From: Planctomycetota bacterium
GTDB taxonomy: Bacteria; Planctomycetota; Phycisphaerae; Phycisphaerales; SM1A02
DNA: 64,000 nucleotides
Assembly: GCA_003671025.1 (NCBI GenBank)
Contig: QWPW01000006.1
Coordinates: 45,083 to 109,082, forward strand
Reading direction: 5' to 3'
Both the position numbers and the translations under genes were made by a program. Position 1 is the stretch's first letter. Every line of letters starts with the position of its first letter. The notes under the pieces are model-generated. The model saw nothing but the letters and a program-made list of their open reading frames with translations. It made no database searches and was not told the origin of the DNA. Below, piece after piece: positions 9,561 through 18,121 of this stretch.

Positions 9561-10601
9561 CTACTGCCGTCCCTGAATTCCGATCATCGTCCCCAGCCCC
9601 GCGGAAAGTTGAATCTGTGCGCGAAAATCTAACAATTTCGCGGCGGCCTCGGTGTGTGCGACGCTGTGTTTGACCTCGCCCTCGCGCGCGGGTTGGTGCA
9701 ACACCGCGACTTCTCGCGTCGCCAATCGTTGCATCAGATCCGCGAGGACGGCGATTGAAGTGGCCACACCGGTACCGATGTTGAGCACAGCTCCGCCGAG
9801 TGGTTTCGTCGCCTCAAGTGCAACGATCAAGGCACGGGCAACATCGGTGACGTGCACGAAGTCACGGGTTTGCGTGCCGTCGCCGTAAAGTGTGATCGCT
9901 TCGTTCATCGTGATGCGCTCGGCGAAGCGGGCGATGACTGCCGCATAGCTCGAGTGCGGATTTTGTCGCGGCCCGTACACATTGAAGAATCGCATCGACA
10001 CGCCATCAGGTGCGCTGTGTGCCAGGGTGTGTGCCACGGTGTGTGCCGCGGTGTGTTTCGTCGTGTCGCCGTGTTCTCCGCGCGCAAACGCGCGCACTTG
10101 TGTCTCGCCGTTGAGTTTGCTCGTCGCGTAGGGCGACATCGGTTGTGGCTCCATCGACTCGATGTGCGGCGCGCATTGATCGCCGTACGCACTCGAACTC
10201 GCGGCGAACACCACGCGCCGCACACCTGCCGCGCGCGCGCCGTCGAGCAGCGTGCGCGTGCCTTCGACATTGACTCGTTGATACAACTCAGGCGATACGA
10301 CGCTCTCTGCCACCGATGTCTTCGCCGCAAGATGCACGACGTCGCTCACGCCCTCGAGCGCGCGCGCCACCGCGACCGGCGACTCGATCGACCCTTCGCA
10401 AATCTCAAGTTTCGCCTCGAGTTTGTCCGTGAGGTGCGCGAGATTCTCTTTGCGCCCGCTGCTGAAATCATCGAGCACACGCACGCGCACTCCGTGATGC
10501 AGCAGCGCTTCACACACATGCGATCCGATGAAGCCAGCGCCACCAGTGACCAACACCGTGCGCACCGTGTCGGCGTCGCTGCGTGGCAATCCTCGCATCA
10601 A
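9561..10601 (-). CDS. NAD-dependent epimerase/dehydratase (UDP-glucose 4-epimerase-like)
   Basis: An extended short-chain dehydrogenase that probably acts on a nucleotide sugar. The N-terminal Rossmann motif is TGGAGFIGSHVCEALL, followed by the acidic ribose-binding turn VRVLDDFSSGRKENL. The catalytic residues are visible as the Ser in AASSSAYGD and the Tyr/Lys of SPYATSKLNGE. Downstream come RFFNVYGPRQNP and RDFVHVTDVARA, typical of UDP-sugar epimerases. Between the catalytic helix and RFFNVYGP there is an odd His/Thr/Ala-rich insert (TKHTAAHTVAHTLAHS) encoded by a 12-bp tandem repeat. The gene overlaps pcp by four bases (ATGA), so translation is probably coupled. The exact substrate cannot be read from the sequence. 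Confidence 0.85.
   Translation of the reverse strand: MMRGLPRSDADTVRTVLVTGGAGFIGSHVCEALLHHGVRVRVLDDFSSGRKENLAHLTDKLEAKLEICEGSIESPVAVARALEGVSDVVHLAAKTSVAESVVSPELYQRVNVEGTRTLLDGARAAGVRRVVFAASSSAYGDQCAPHIESMEPQPMSPYATSKLNGETQVRAFARGEHGDTTKHTAAHTVAHTLAHSAPDGVSMRFFNVYGPRQNPHSSYAAVIARFAERITMNEAITLYGDGTQTRDFVHVTDVARALIVALEATKPLGGAVLNIGTGVATSIAVLADLMQRLATREVAVLHQPAREGEVKHSVAHTEAAAKLLDFRAQIQLSAGLGTMIGIQGRQ
10016..10063 (-). repeat. 12-bp tandem repeat (x4) inside the epimerase gene
   Basis: Four adjacent 12-base units, starting with TGTGTGCCAGGG on the plus strand, encode a T-x-A-H tetrapeptide series in the epimerase. The last unit is diverged. The array keeps the reading frame. Confidence 0.8.
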
Positions 10602-11311
10602 GATGAAGCCTTTCGTGCGCGTTGGTCCTGATCGGAGTGTGCGTGATGATCAAGCAGTTGCGTACCCGCATTCATTCTCATCGGGTTGGAACGCAATATC
10701 GCCGCGCACGCATCAAGCGCCGCATGGATTCCGCGCGTCGCGCTCTCGATGTCCATCGAAGGTCCTCCGCGCGTGCGCGCTTGCTCAGGCAGCTGCGGTA
10801 CGTGGATGAACCCCGCTGCGCCTAGCGAACTGTGCGCGAGCAATCGATACATCAGTTCGTTGCACAAGAAACTACCCGCGCTGAGCGAGAGTGTTCCCGC
10901 AACTTCCGCCGCGCGACACGCCTCGAGCATTTCACGCACAGGCAGCGTGGTGAATCGCGCAGCGACGTCGCCGTCGATGACCGGCGTGTCGATCACTTGC
11001 GCGCCCGCGTTGTCAGCGATGCGAGAGTCGCGCAAGTTGATCGCGACGCGTTCGAAGTGAATGCTGTCGGCCTTGCCACTTTCACCGAGCGCGATCACCG
11101 CTTCGGGTCTCAGCGCATCAAGCGCTGGCTCGAGGATGGACCATGCGCTTGCCGGTTCAACGCCACCGATGACGGGCAACGTCAAGTATGCGCGCGTGCC
11201 GCAAATACAAGGGGTTTTCTCTAGGAGATCGCTGATGAGCATCGTCGGATTGACGGTGCTTCCGCCAAACGGTTCGAACGAAGTCACGAGGATGAGCGGG
11301 CGTGATGGCAT
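10598..11311 (-). CDS. pcp: Pyrrolidone-carboxylate peptidase
   Basis: A cysteine peptidase (family C15) that removes N-terminal pyroglutamate from peptides in the cytoplasm. The N-terminus LVTSFEPFGG followed by NP is the family hallmark. The catalytic triad is visible: Glu in FERVAINLRD, Cys in SAGSFLCNELMYRLL and His in GFIHVPQLPEQ. The length (237 residues) is slightly above the usual ~215, owing to a polar C-terminal tail that overlaps the epimerase start. Within the Glu region GESGKADSIHFERVAIN differs from the common GLAGGRxxISLERVAIN, but the key residues are kept. Confidence 0.88.
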   Translation of the reverse strand: MPSRPLILVTSFEPFGGSTVNPTMLISDLLEKTPCICGTRAYLTLPVIGGVEPASAWSILEPALDALRPEAVIALGESGKADSIHFERVAINLRDSRIADNAGAQVIDTPVIDGDVAARFTTLPVREMLEACRAAEVAGTLSLSAGSFLCNELMYRLLAHSSLGAAGFIHVPQLPEQARTRGGPSMDIESATRGIHAALDACAAILRSNPMRMNAGTQLLDHHAHSDQDQRARKASS

Positions 11312-11365
11312 AGAGAAATGTTTGCCAACGGCGATTGAGACGAGTGCGCATCACGCGCGACGCGA

Positions 11366-11818
11366 TTACTCCCCGATGTCCTCAGCCCACAGATCAGGCT
11401 TCTCACGCTTCATCCGTTCCATGAGTGCGATGCAACGCGCATCGTCGACCACCACGAGTTCGGCACCGTTGGCGCGCATCCAATCTTCCGCGCCCATGAA
11501 TGTGCGGTTCTCGCCGATCACCACCCGCGGAACTTTGAACAAGATCGCCGTGCCCGAACACATCGAGCAAGGCGAGAGTGTGGACACCAATGTGAGCGAG
11601 CGCCAATCGCGACGACGTCCCGCGCGACGAATGCAATCGACTTCCGCATGCGCGGTGGGATCGCCCGATTGCACGCGCTGGTTGTGGCCCGCGGCGACGA
11701 CGTTTCCGTTCGCGTCGAGCAATGAACTGCCGATGGGAATGCCGCCTTCACGCCAACCCTTTTCGGCCATCTCGATGGCCGCATCAAGTCCGCGACGAAT
11801 CCATTCAGTGCTGATCAT
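11366..11818 (-). CDS. Cytosine deaminase, fungal FCY1-like
   Basis: A zinc-dependent deaminase of the cytidine/deoxycytidylate deaminase fold. The zinc site is HAEVD (His plus catalytic Glu) and SPCSMC (two Cys). The protein resembles yeast cytosine deaminase FCY1, as I remember that sequence, along its length: EGGIPIG near the N-terminus, TLSPCSMCSG, PRVVIGENRTFMG and the C-terminal end VVVDDARC...PDLWAEDIGE. At 150 residues it is also close to FCY1 (158). The likely reaction is cytosine to uracil plus ammonia, in pyrimidine salvage. I chose the ATG at 11818; the track extends to 12007 through the next gene. It follows the NERD-helicase on the same strand after 70 bases. Confidence 0.82.
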   Translation of the reverse strand: MISTEWIRRGLDAAIEMAEKGWREGGIPIGSSLLDANGNVVAAGHNQRVQSGDPTAHAEVDCIRRAGRRRDWRSLTLVSTLSPCSMCSGTAILFKVPRVVIGENRTFMGAEDWMRANGAELVVVDDARCIALMERMKREKPDLWAEDIGE

Positions 11819-11888
11819 GCGGTGCAGTATCAGCACCGCCGCGCGTTTTGCAACAACGCGAAGCGCAATGGTCCCCGACCCAATCGGC

Positions 11889-13721
11889 TTAGCTCGGAAG
11901 CGTTCCTTGCACAGGAAGCGCGGCGCCTCCGGCATAGTTGTCACTGCGCAAGACATAGAGCGCATGCTGCGCGCGACTGCAGGCGGTGAGGATCGCTTCG
12001 TACTCAACGTTGGCGCTCGCGCCCGCGACGTCGTGCAAGATGACGACTGCAGCCTCGAGCCCCTTGAAGCGATGCAGCGTTTCGTGGCGCAAACACGGCG
12101 GATCGGTGTCTTCGCGACGCACCGCGCGTTCGAGTGGAAGCAGGGGAATTCCTGCGATTTCGCCCCATCCCGCCAACACCGTGCGCTCGTACTTGAAGGG
12201 CGAGATCAGCGCGATGTCCTCCGCGCGCACGTCTTCCTCGTCAACGAGATGACGCACGATGCTCTCGATGGCGCGGCGTTGCGCAGCGATGTCGCCATGC
12301 GCGTACTCGGCCACGACTACCGTCTGTCCCGCGCGCATCGATGGCGGCGAAGTGAACTCCTCCATGCGCGCAGGGTTGAGCGATTTCAAGAACTCGCTGA
12401 TGGTCACGGAATTGCGCAGGTTCTCGCGCAGCTGCAAAGGCTGACCGAATCGAGCGCGCAGCTCTGCGTCTGGCGTTGCTTCGTAGAGCACTTGATTGCG
12501 ATCGTAGAAGAAGGCGACGCGCGTGCGAGGATTTGCACACAGCGCATCGAGCACGCGCATCATCGTGGGCGAAAAATCTTGCCCCTCATCCACGATGATC
12601 GAATCGAAGTGACCGAAGTCGCCTGCGTGTGCCGCGCGTTCGAGTGCAGTGAGCAACGCATCAAAGTACTCGGGCGTGTTTTCGTCGGCGGGGAGCTGGC
12701 AGCGTCCGTGCGCAGCGGCGGCGGCGAGCGCGTAGAGGCGCGCGACCACGCATTCGCGCGCGCGAATTTCATCGAGCGACGTGTCGTTGCGTACCGGATG
12801 CGCATGGAGTCGCGCCGTGAGCGCCGCCGCAAGAGGGATGTTGAAGCACAGCACCAACGTGCGTCGTTTCTGTGCCAAATCGCGATGCGCGCGATAGAGC
12901 GCCGCGTAAGTCTTGCCCGTGCCGGGATAGCCGTCAATCGACACGCGATCGATCCCATGCGCCGCATTCATGATGCTGCGCACCGGACGCAAGAAATCCG
13001 ATTCGACGAGGCGCGCGTTGCCGATTTCGTCGCGCACGCCCAGTTGTGTTCGTGTTGAGGGCAGTAGAAAACGCGCGACCAATTGCGCAACACACGACTC
13101 GGCGCCCAGCGACACTTCGGGATAGCGCTGCGCCAATGCTTGAAACAAGTCTTCGATTTCTCGGCGCAATACCGCGGGATTTCGGCATTTGGCCGCATCG
13201 AGAATGTGCTCGCGGATCTCCAACGGGAGCGCCTCGTCGGGCGCGTCTTCGTCTTTGCGCGCATGTTTGCGCGTGGGCTCTGGAAGAACTTCAGCGTCAA
13301 CCAGCGCGACCAGCCAACCATGGAGATAGGGTAGTTTCTTCGCGTCATGCATCGCGTGCTTGGACATCGCGCGCACCAACGCGTGCATTGATCCAACGGC
13401 TTGCTTGGGTGCGCCGCGGTGATCGATGCGAATTTCATCGCGCACCACCCGGTGCCAACCATGCTTCGCACTAAAGCGGTAATCGCCGCCCTTGACTTCG
13501 ATGACGATCATTCCGCGCGTGGGATCGATGACCAGAAAGTCGATCTCGCGCGTTCCCACGCGGTCGGGATCTTGCACCAACAGATTTTGAATCACGGTCC
13601 ACGACGTCTCCGCGAGCGCCTCTTCGAGCAACGCGCGAAAGACCAGTTCGGGTTGGTTGCTTGCGCGAGTCGCGCCGTCAGGCCACAACTCATCGGGGAC
13701 ACGAGGAAAGAATTCCGCCAT
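11889..13721 (-). CDS. NERD-domain protein fused to an SF1 (UvrD/Rep-like) helicase
   Basis: The N-terminal ~150 residues form a nuclease-related NERD domain, seen as REIDFLVIDPTRGMIVIEVK, which holds the Asp and the Glu-x-Lys of the restriction-like fold. The rest is a superfamily 1 helicase: Walker A GYPGTGKT (about residue 262), Walker B IIVDEGQDF, motif III-like VAFFYDRNQ, and the C-terminal motifs LHRFKGLEAAVVIL and TACSRAQHALYVL. Proteins of this type probably unwind or degrade DNA, and some lie in defence loci; here no defence partner is adjacent. The ATG at 13721 (610 residues) is preferred; a TTG at 13760 is the track start. It may be transcribed together with the cytosine deaminase. 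Confidence 0.82.
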   Translation of the reverse strand: MAEFFPRVPDELWPDGATRASNQPELVFRALLEEALAETSWTVIQNLLVQDPDRVGTREIDFLVIDPTRGMIVIEVKGGDYRFSAKHGWHRVVRDEIRIDHRGAPKQAVGSMHALVRAMSKHAMHDAKKLPYLHGWLVALVDAEVLPEPTRKHARKDEDAPDEALPLEIREHILDAAKCRNPAVLRREIEDLFQALAQRYPEVSLGAESCVAQLVARFLLPSTRTQLGVRDEIGNARLVESDFLRPVRSIMNAAHGIDRVSIDGYPGTGKTYAALYRAHRDLAQKRRTLVLCFNIPLAAALTARLHAHPVRNDTSLDEIRARECVVARLYALAAAAAHGRCQLPADENTPEYFDALLTALERAAHAGDFGHFDSIIVDEGQDFSPTMMRVLDALCANPRTRVAFFYDRNQVLYEATPDAELRARFGQPLQLRENLRNSVTISEFLKSLNPARMEEFTSPPSMRAGQTVVVAEYAHGDIAAQRRAIESIVRHLVDEEDVRAEDIALISPFKYERTVLAGWGEIAGIPLLPLERAVRREDTDPPCLRHETLHRFKGLEAAVVILHDVAGASANVEYEAILTACSRAQHALYVLRSDNYAGGAALPVQGTLPS

Positions 13722-13803
13722 GCGGGCGAGTGTATCGCGAGCACTTCGCGCCAAGGTCAATCCTCGTGATTGAGCCGAACCCGACGCATCATTTACATAA
13801 AAG

Positions 13804-13834
13804 AACGGAGCGCGTCCTGCGACGCGCTCCGAAG
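13804..13834 (-). terminator. Rho-independent terminator after ftsK
   Basis: GGAGCGCGTC (13807-13816) and GACGCGCTCC (13821-13830) form a 10-bp stem with a CTGC loop on the plus strand. On the minus strand the stem is followed by GTTCTTTTATG, so it terminates the ftsK transcript, which ends at 13883. Confidence 0.75.
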
Positions 13835-13882
13835 TATTGATCTTGTTTTCAAGGCCTTTGCGGCCAGTGCCACTCGCGGCGT

Positions 13883-16522
13883 TTACTCGTCGTCGCTGTC
13901 CTCTTCATCGTGGAAGCGCAGCGCGTCATCGTTGTCGACGCTGTTGGCGTAACTCTTCTGGAACACCGTGCCCTTGAGCTCGGATTCGTCGCGCATCTCT
14001 TTCATGCGCGCCCATTCTTCCATGGTCACCACCACTTCACGCGCGACCGAACCCTTGTGATCGCCGAGGATTCCCGCTTGCCCCATCTGATCCACCAAAC
14101 GCGAGGCGCGGCCGTAGCCAATCGCGAGACGTCGTTGCAGCAACGACACGCTGCCGCGACCCGACTCGATCATGATCTCAACTGCGGAGTCGAACATCGG
14201 GTCGCGTTCGAGTTCGCCATTGTTCAGCGCCACGTTTTCGCCACCGTCGCCGCCAGTGTTGCCGATCGCGCCCGAGCGAATCGTGAGCAGTTGTCGCTCG
14301 AAACTCGGCGCAGCAACAGTCTTGAGAAACTTGGTGACCGCACGCGCTTCCTTGTCTTCGACCAACGTGCCTTGTGATCGACGCGCATCAGTTTGGGTTG
14401 GCGTCACCACCAACATGTCGCCTTGACCGAGCAGCAATTCCGCGCCCTTCTGATCGAGCACGATGCGACTGTCGGTGCCGCTGGCCACTTTGAAACTCAC
14501 GCGGCAAGGCATGTTCGATTTGATGAGGCCAGTGACGACGGTCGCTTGCGGACGCTGGGTGGCGAGGATGAGATGGATGCCCACCGCGCGCGCCTTCTGC
14601 GCGATACGCACGATCGACGTCTCGACCTCTTTGTTGGTCATCATGAGATCGGCGAGCTCGTCGATCACGAAGACCATGTAGGCCATCTTCTTGGGGACCT
14701 TGGCCCATTCGATCTCGTCGCTGGGACTCATGCGCTCGCGCAGTTCGGTTTCGCCGAGTTCGTTGAACGAACGAATGTCGCGCACGCCTGCTTCTTTGAG
14801 CAGTTCGTATCGCTCTTCCATCTTGGTCACGGCCCATTCGAGGATCGCCGCGGCCTTGGACATCTCAGTGACCACGGGGCACGCAAGATGCGGAATCTCG
14901 CTGAATTGCGCCATTTCCACCATCTTGGGGTCGACCAACACCAGCTTGAGTTCATCGGGACGCTTGGTGTACAGCCACGACATGATGATCGTGTTCATGC
15001 ACACCGACTTGCCCGAACCCGTCGTGCCCGCGATGAGCATGTGCGGCATCTTGGTGAGATCAAGCACGAGTGGCTCGCCCGCGGAATCTTTGCCCAAGAA
15101 CATGGGGAGCATCATTCCTGCGGCGTGACCGCTGGACATGAGTTCCTTCAAGCGCACTTTTTCCTTCTGCTTGTTGGGCACTTCGATGCCCACCGAGGTG
15201 CGACCAACCATGTTGGGAATGATGCGCACGTTGGGAGCTTGCAGCGCACGCGCGATGTCTTTGGCAATCGTCTCGAGTCGCGCGACTCGCGTGCCCGCCG
15301 CGAGTTCCACCGAGAACAGCGTGACCACTGGACCAGATTCGATGTGGGTGATTTCGCCTTCGATTCCGTACTCCGCCAACGTGCGCGTCAAGAGTTCCGC
15401 TTGTTCGCGCACGAACACTTCCATCTTGACTGAGTAGTTTCCCTCGGGTTCTTCCAGCAAATCGAGGGTGGGGAATTGGTAGCCCGAGTAATCCGGAGTG
15501 CGCGGAATGTCTTGATCGCGCAGCTTCACCACCGACACCTTCGCGGTCATCTTGATGGGGAGCTTCTCGATCTTCGCGCGCAGTTCATCTTCGGAAAGCG
15601 GTGAACGCTCGACGACATCATTCGTGGGTTTAGTTTCAACCACGCTCTTGCTCGCCGTCGTGCCGCCATCGGTCGCGTCGATCTCATCGATGTCGCTGAC
15701 ATCATCGTCTTCGTATTCGTCGAGGTCTTCATCTTCATCAGCGTCGACGAGTTCATCGTTGTCGAGAGGCTTGGCCACTGCGATCGCTGGACGCGCCGAG
15801 GCGCGACGCGCGCGTGACGAGGGAACGGGCGCGGTTTGCGGAAACATCGAAGAAACCCGCTCGCGCAGCGCGTTTGCGTGTCCCTTCCAATCGGTCTCCC
15901 ACACTGGCGCGAGGAACGAGAGCGCGCGCGCAACTGCTCCAGGCACCATGAACACCAACGCATCGGCCGCAACAACGGCGCCGATGGAAAGCGCGCTCAG
16001 CAGAATGAGTGACGATCCGACGGGACCAAAGCGCCAATGCAATTCATCAGCGAACCACATGGGCACGATGCCCGCGTCAACACCAGTGAGTGGGCCAACG
16101 GTGGGGAACCACTCGGCATGCAACGCACCAAACGCAGCCATCGCGAGAAGGCAACCGACGAAGCGCACGAATGGATGCGTGAGCGTTTTCCCGAGCGCGA
16201 CAAACACCATGAGCACGCCGAGGTAGATCACCGGCAGCCACACGCCAAAGCCGAACGTGAAGTTGAGGCTGTACGCAACCGCCGCGCCGAACTTGCCGCA
16301 GAGATTGAGCGGCGGATCGGTCGGGATCGCCACCACATGCGTGGGCCAATCAGAGGAGCGGAAGCTCGCGAGACTCGCGAGCAATCCGGTGTACAGCGCC
16401 GCCGCGAGTACCCACAGAATGCGTCGACGCGCAAGGTCGCGGCTCTCGACAGGAGTGGTGACATCGGTATCAACCTCAGACGCGCTCGAACGCGCTGAGG
16501 AGTTCTTTGAGGACTTGGCCAT
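13883..16522 (-). CDS. ftsK: DNA translocase FtsK/SpoIIIE
   Basis: A septum-located ATPase that pumps chromosome DNA during division and helps dimer resolution. The 879-residue protein has an N-terminal membrane domain (about four helices, residues ~30-200), a linker with a strongly acidic stretch (DADEDEDLDEYEDDDVSDID), and the RecA-like motor: Walker A IAGTTGSGKSVCMN near residue 495 and Walker B VFVIDELADLMM near 610. It ends with the winged-helix gamma domain that reads KOPS-like sites (ESGRGSVSLLQRRLAIGYGRA). The start is the ATG at 16522; the longer track ORF overlaps the divergent fabZ-like gene. It is followed by an intrinsic terminator. Confidence 0.95.
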   Translation of the reverse strand: MAKSSKNSSARSSASEVDTDVTTPVESRDLARRRILWVLAAALYTGLLASLASFRSSDWPTHVVAIPTDPPLNLCGKFGAAVAYSLNFTFGFGVWLPVIYLGVLMVFVALGKTLTHPFVRFVGCLLAMAAFGALHAEWFPTVGPLTGVDAGIVPMWFADELHWRFGPVGSSLILLSALSIGAVVAADALVFMVPGAVARALSFLAPVWETDWKGHANALRERVSSMFPQTAPVPSSRARRASARPAIAVAKPLDNDELVDADEDEDLDEYEDDDVSDIDEIDATDGGTTASKSVVETKPTNDVVERSPLSEDELRAKIEKLPIKMTAKVSVVKLRDQDIPRTPDYSGYQFPTLDLLEEPEGNYSVKMEVFVREQAELLTRTLAEYGIEGEITHIESGPVVTLFSVELAAGTRVARLETIAKDIARALQAPNVRIIPNMVGRTSVGIEVPNKQKEKVRLKELMSSGHAAGMMLPMFLGKDSAGEPLVLDLTKMPHMLIAGTTGSGKSVCMNTIIMSWLYTKRPDELKLVLVDPKMVEMAQFSEIPHLACPVVTEMSKAAAILEWAVTKMEERYELLKEAGVRDIRSFNELGETELRERMSPSDEIEWAKVPKKMAYMVFVIDELADLMMTNKEVETSIVRIAQKARAVGIHLILATQRPQATVVTGLIKSNMPCRVSFKVASGTDSRIVLDQKGAELLLGQGDMLVVTPTQTDARRSQGTLVEDKEARAVTKFLKTVAAPSFERQLLTIRSGAIGNTGGDGGENVALNNGELERDPMFDSAVEIMIESGRGSVSLLQRRLAIGYGRASRLVDQMGQAGILGDHKGSVAREVVVTMEEWARMKEMRDESELKGTVFQKSYANSVDNDDALRFHDEEDSDDE

Positions 16523-16649
16523 GGGCTCGATATCGGCTGAACTCGCGCGAAACGGCCAACTGTTCGCATGCGCCAAGGAGCAACGGCCACGAGTCGCGCG
16601 AGCATCGCCTTCGCGCCCATCAACCGCCCGCGCGCGGTAGGCTTCCGCC

Positions 16650-17060
16650 ATGTACTTTCGGCTCGTCGATCGCTTTCTCGAACTGAGTGACACCCAAGCG
16701 GTGGGCATCAAAAATGTGACCGCCGCCGAGGAGTACCTCCAAGATCATTTCCCAGGATTTCCCGTGCTTCCCGGCGTCTTCATGGTCGAAGCGCTGACCC
16801 AAGCAGCGCGCGCGGTGCTAGAAAAACGCGGCCATCGCCGCATGGTGTTGGGCGAAGTGAAGGCGTTGCGCTACGGCAGTTTCGTTCGTCCTGGTGAGAC
16901 TTTGCGCGTCGAAGTCTCACTCGACAAAGCGCGCGAAGACGGAACATTCGTCTTCAAAGCGCAAGGAACAGTCGTGCGCGGAGTCGGTCTCGCGCAAGCC
17001 GAGTCGCCTGCCGAGACAGCCGTCTCGGGTCGCCTTATACTGCGCCCCCTTCGCGCCTGA
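16650..17060 (+). CDS. fabZ: Hotdog-fold 3-hydroxyacyl-ACP dehydratase (FabZ-like)
   Basis: FabZ-type enzymes remove water from 3-hydroxyacyl-ACP in fatty acid synthesis. The family core is clear: DHFPGFPVLPGVFMVEALTQ, with the catalytic His and, on the central helix, the Glu. The 136-residue length is near the usual ~145. The gene is first in a three-gene run with a long acyl carrier protein and a second hotdog protein, with no ketosynthase or reductase beside them. This suggests a dedicated lipid branch rather than the housekeeping pathway, which is an inference. It is divergent from ftsK (127-base gap). Confidence 0.8.
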   Translation: MYFRLVDRFLELSDTQAVGIKNVTAAEEYLQDHFPGFPVLPGVFMVEALTQAARAVLEKRGHRRMVLGEVKALRYGSFVRPGETLRVEVSLDKAREDGTFVFKAQGTVVRGVGLAQAESPAETAVSGRLILRPLRA

Positions 17061-17119
17061 GCGCTCAAGATCTCTTGAGTTGCGTGCGCAAAGTTTGACC
17101 CCAATTGGAGACTTTTTAG

Positions 17120-17524
17120 ATGGCGCAAAGCCGCGACGAAATTGAAGCCGCTGTTCGTGATGTGTTGATCGACGCTCTCGGTGTTGATGAGGAAGATGTG
17201 GTCGAGACTGCGACGCTCAAGGGCGATCTCGGTGCGGAAAGCATCGACTATCTCGACATCGTGTTTCGCCTCGAGAAGAAATTCACCACCGCGGAGAAGC
17301 CGTTCAAGATCGCGCAAGGCGAACTGTTCCCCGAGAATCTGATGACGGATCCGTCGTTGGTGGAGAACGGCAAGATCACCGCCAAGGGCATCGCGATGCT
17401 CAAGGAAAAGGTTCCGCACGTGGCGCTGGGCGCGTTCGAATCTGATCCGCAAGTCACCAAGTTGGCGGGGCTGTTTACGGTGAAGAGCCTGTGCGACTTC
17501 GTGCAAACCAAACTGGGGAAATGA
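17120..17524 (+). CDS. Long acyl carrier protein
   Basis: An acyl carrier protein with the phosphopantetheine attachment motif GAESIDYLDIVFRLE; the Ser after Glu would carry the arm. At 134 residues it is far longer than housekeeping ACP (~78). After helix II comes an insert of about 50 residues (KPFKIAQGELFPENLM through the region before LFTVKSLCDFVQTKLGK), which then closes with the normal C-terminal helix. GGAG lies about 10 bases before the ATG. The stop codon lies directly before the ATG of the next gene, so the pair is tightly linked. The insert may be a docking surface for the two neighbouring dehydratases; this is an inference. Confidence 0.82.
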   Translation: MAQSRDEIEAAVRDVLIDALGVDEEDVVETATLKGDLGAESIDYLDIVFRLEKKFTTAEKPFKIAQGELFPENLMTDPSLVENGKITAKGIAMLKEKVPHVALGAFESDPQVTKLAGLFTVKSLCDFVQTKLGK

Positions 17525-18049
17525 ATGCGGTGGATGTGGATCGACAGGGTCATCACGTTTGAGCCGAAGCATCGGCTTGTCGCGGTGAAGAACGTTTCCC
17601 TGGCCGAAGAACATCTCCATCAACACTTCGCCGCCGAGCCTGGTCTGGCGAGCGCGCCGGTGATGCCCAACTCGCTCATCCTCGAGGGAATGGCGCAAAC
17701 CGCGGGCATTCTCGTGGGCAGCGTGCATGACTTTCGCGAGAAGGTTGTGTTGGCCAAGGTCACCTCGGCCACATTTGAACGCGACGTGTTGCCTGGCGAA
17801 ACTATTCGCTACGACGCCACCATCGAACGCATGGATGAGATGGGCGCAAGCACCATCGGCGTGGTCGATCGCTTCTCGTTTGTCGACAACGCGTGGGCGC
17901 CTGTCGGGCGAATCGAGTTGATGTTCAGTCATCTCGATCAGAACCGCGCGGGCACGGAGTTTCCAGAAGAGAACTTCGTCTTCGGCGAGAACTTCGCGAC
18001 CCTGCTCGAAGGGGCGGGACTGCGCAAAGCTGGCGTCAAGAAGGACTGA
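17525..18049 (+). CDS. Second hotdog-fold dehydratase (FabA/FabZ family)
   Basis: A 174-residue hotdog protein. The helix region reads HFAAEPGLASAPVMPNSLILEGMAQTAGI, in which the usual HFPGxPVMPG has an insert after HF, while the catalytic His, the Pro-x-x-Pro region and the helix Glu are kept. The N-terminus MRWMWIDRVITFEP and the strand segment VLPGETIRYDATIE also fit the family. It starts immediately after the ACP stop codon. The 5'-fabZ gene is a distant paralogue. Its substrate is unknown; together with the long ACP it may build or modify a special acyl chain. Confidence 0.75.
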   Translation: MRWMWIDRVITFEPKHRLVAVKNVSLAEEHLHQHFAAEPGLASAPVMPNSLILEGMAQTAGILVGSVHDFREKVVLAKVTSATFERDVLPGETIRYDATIERMDEMGASTIGVVDRFSFVDNAWAPVGRIELMFSHLDQNRAGTEFPEENFVFGENFATLLEGAGLRKAGVKKD

Positions 18050-18121
18050 GCGGGCGCGATGCGGTGGGTGCGGACTTTCGTTAACACTCACCATCGTCTA
18101 CTGCGCAGAGCCTAAGCTCGT

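Noticed and set aside
11061-13058. Plus-strand ORF of 665 residues
   Set aside because: Runs antisense through pcp, the deaminase and the NERD-helicase; no domain likeness.
14393-15433. Plus-strand ORF of 346 residues rich in His, Arg and Glu
   Set aside because: Antisense of the ftsK motor domain.
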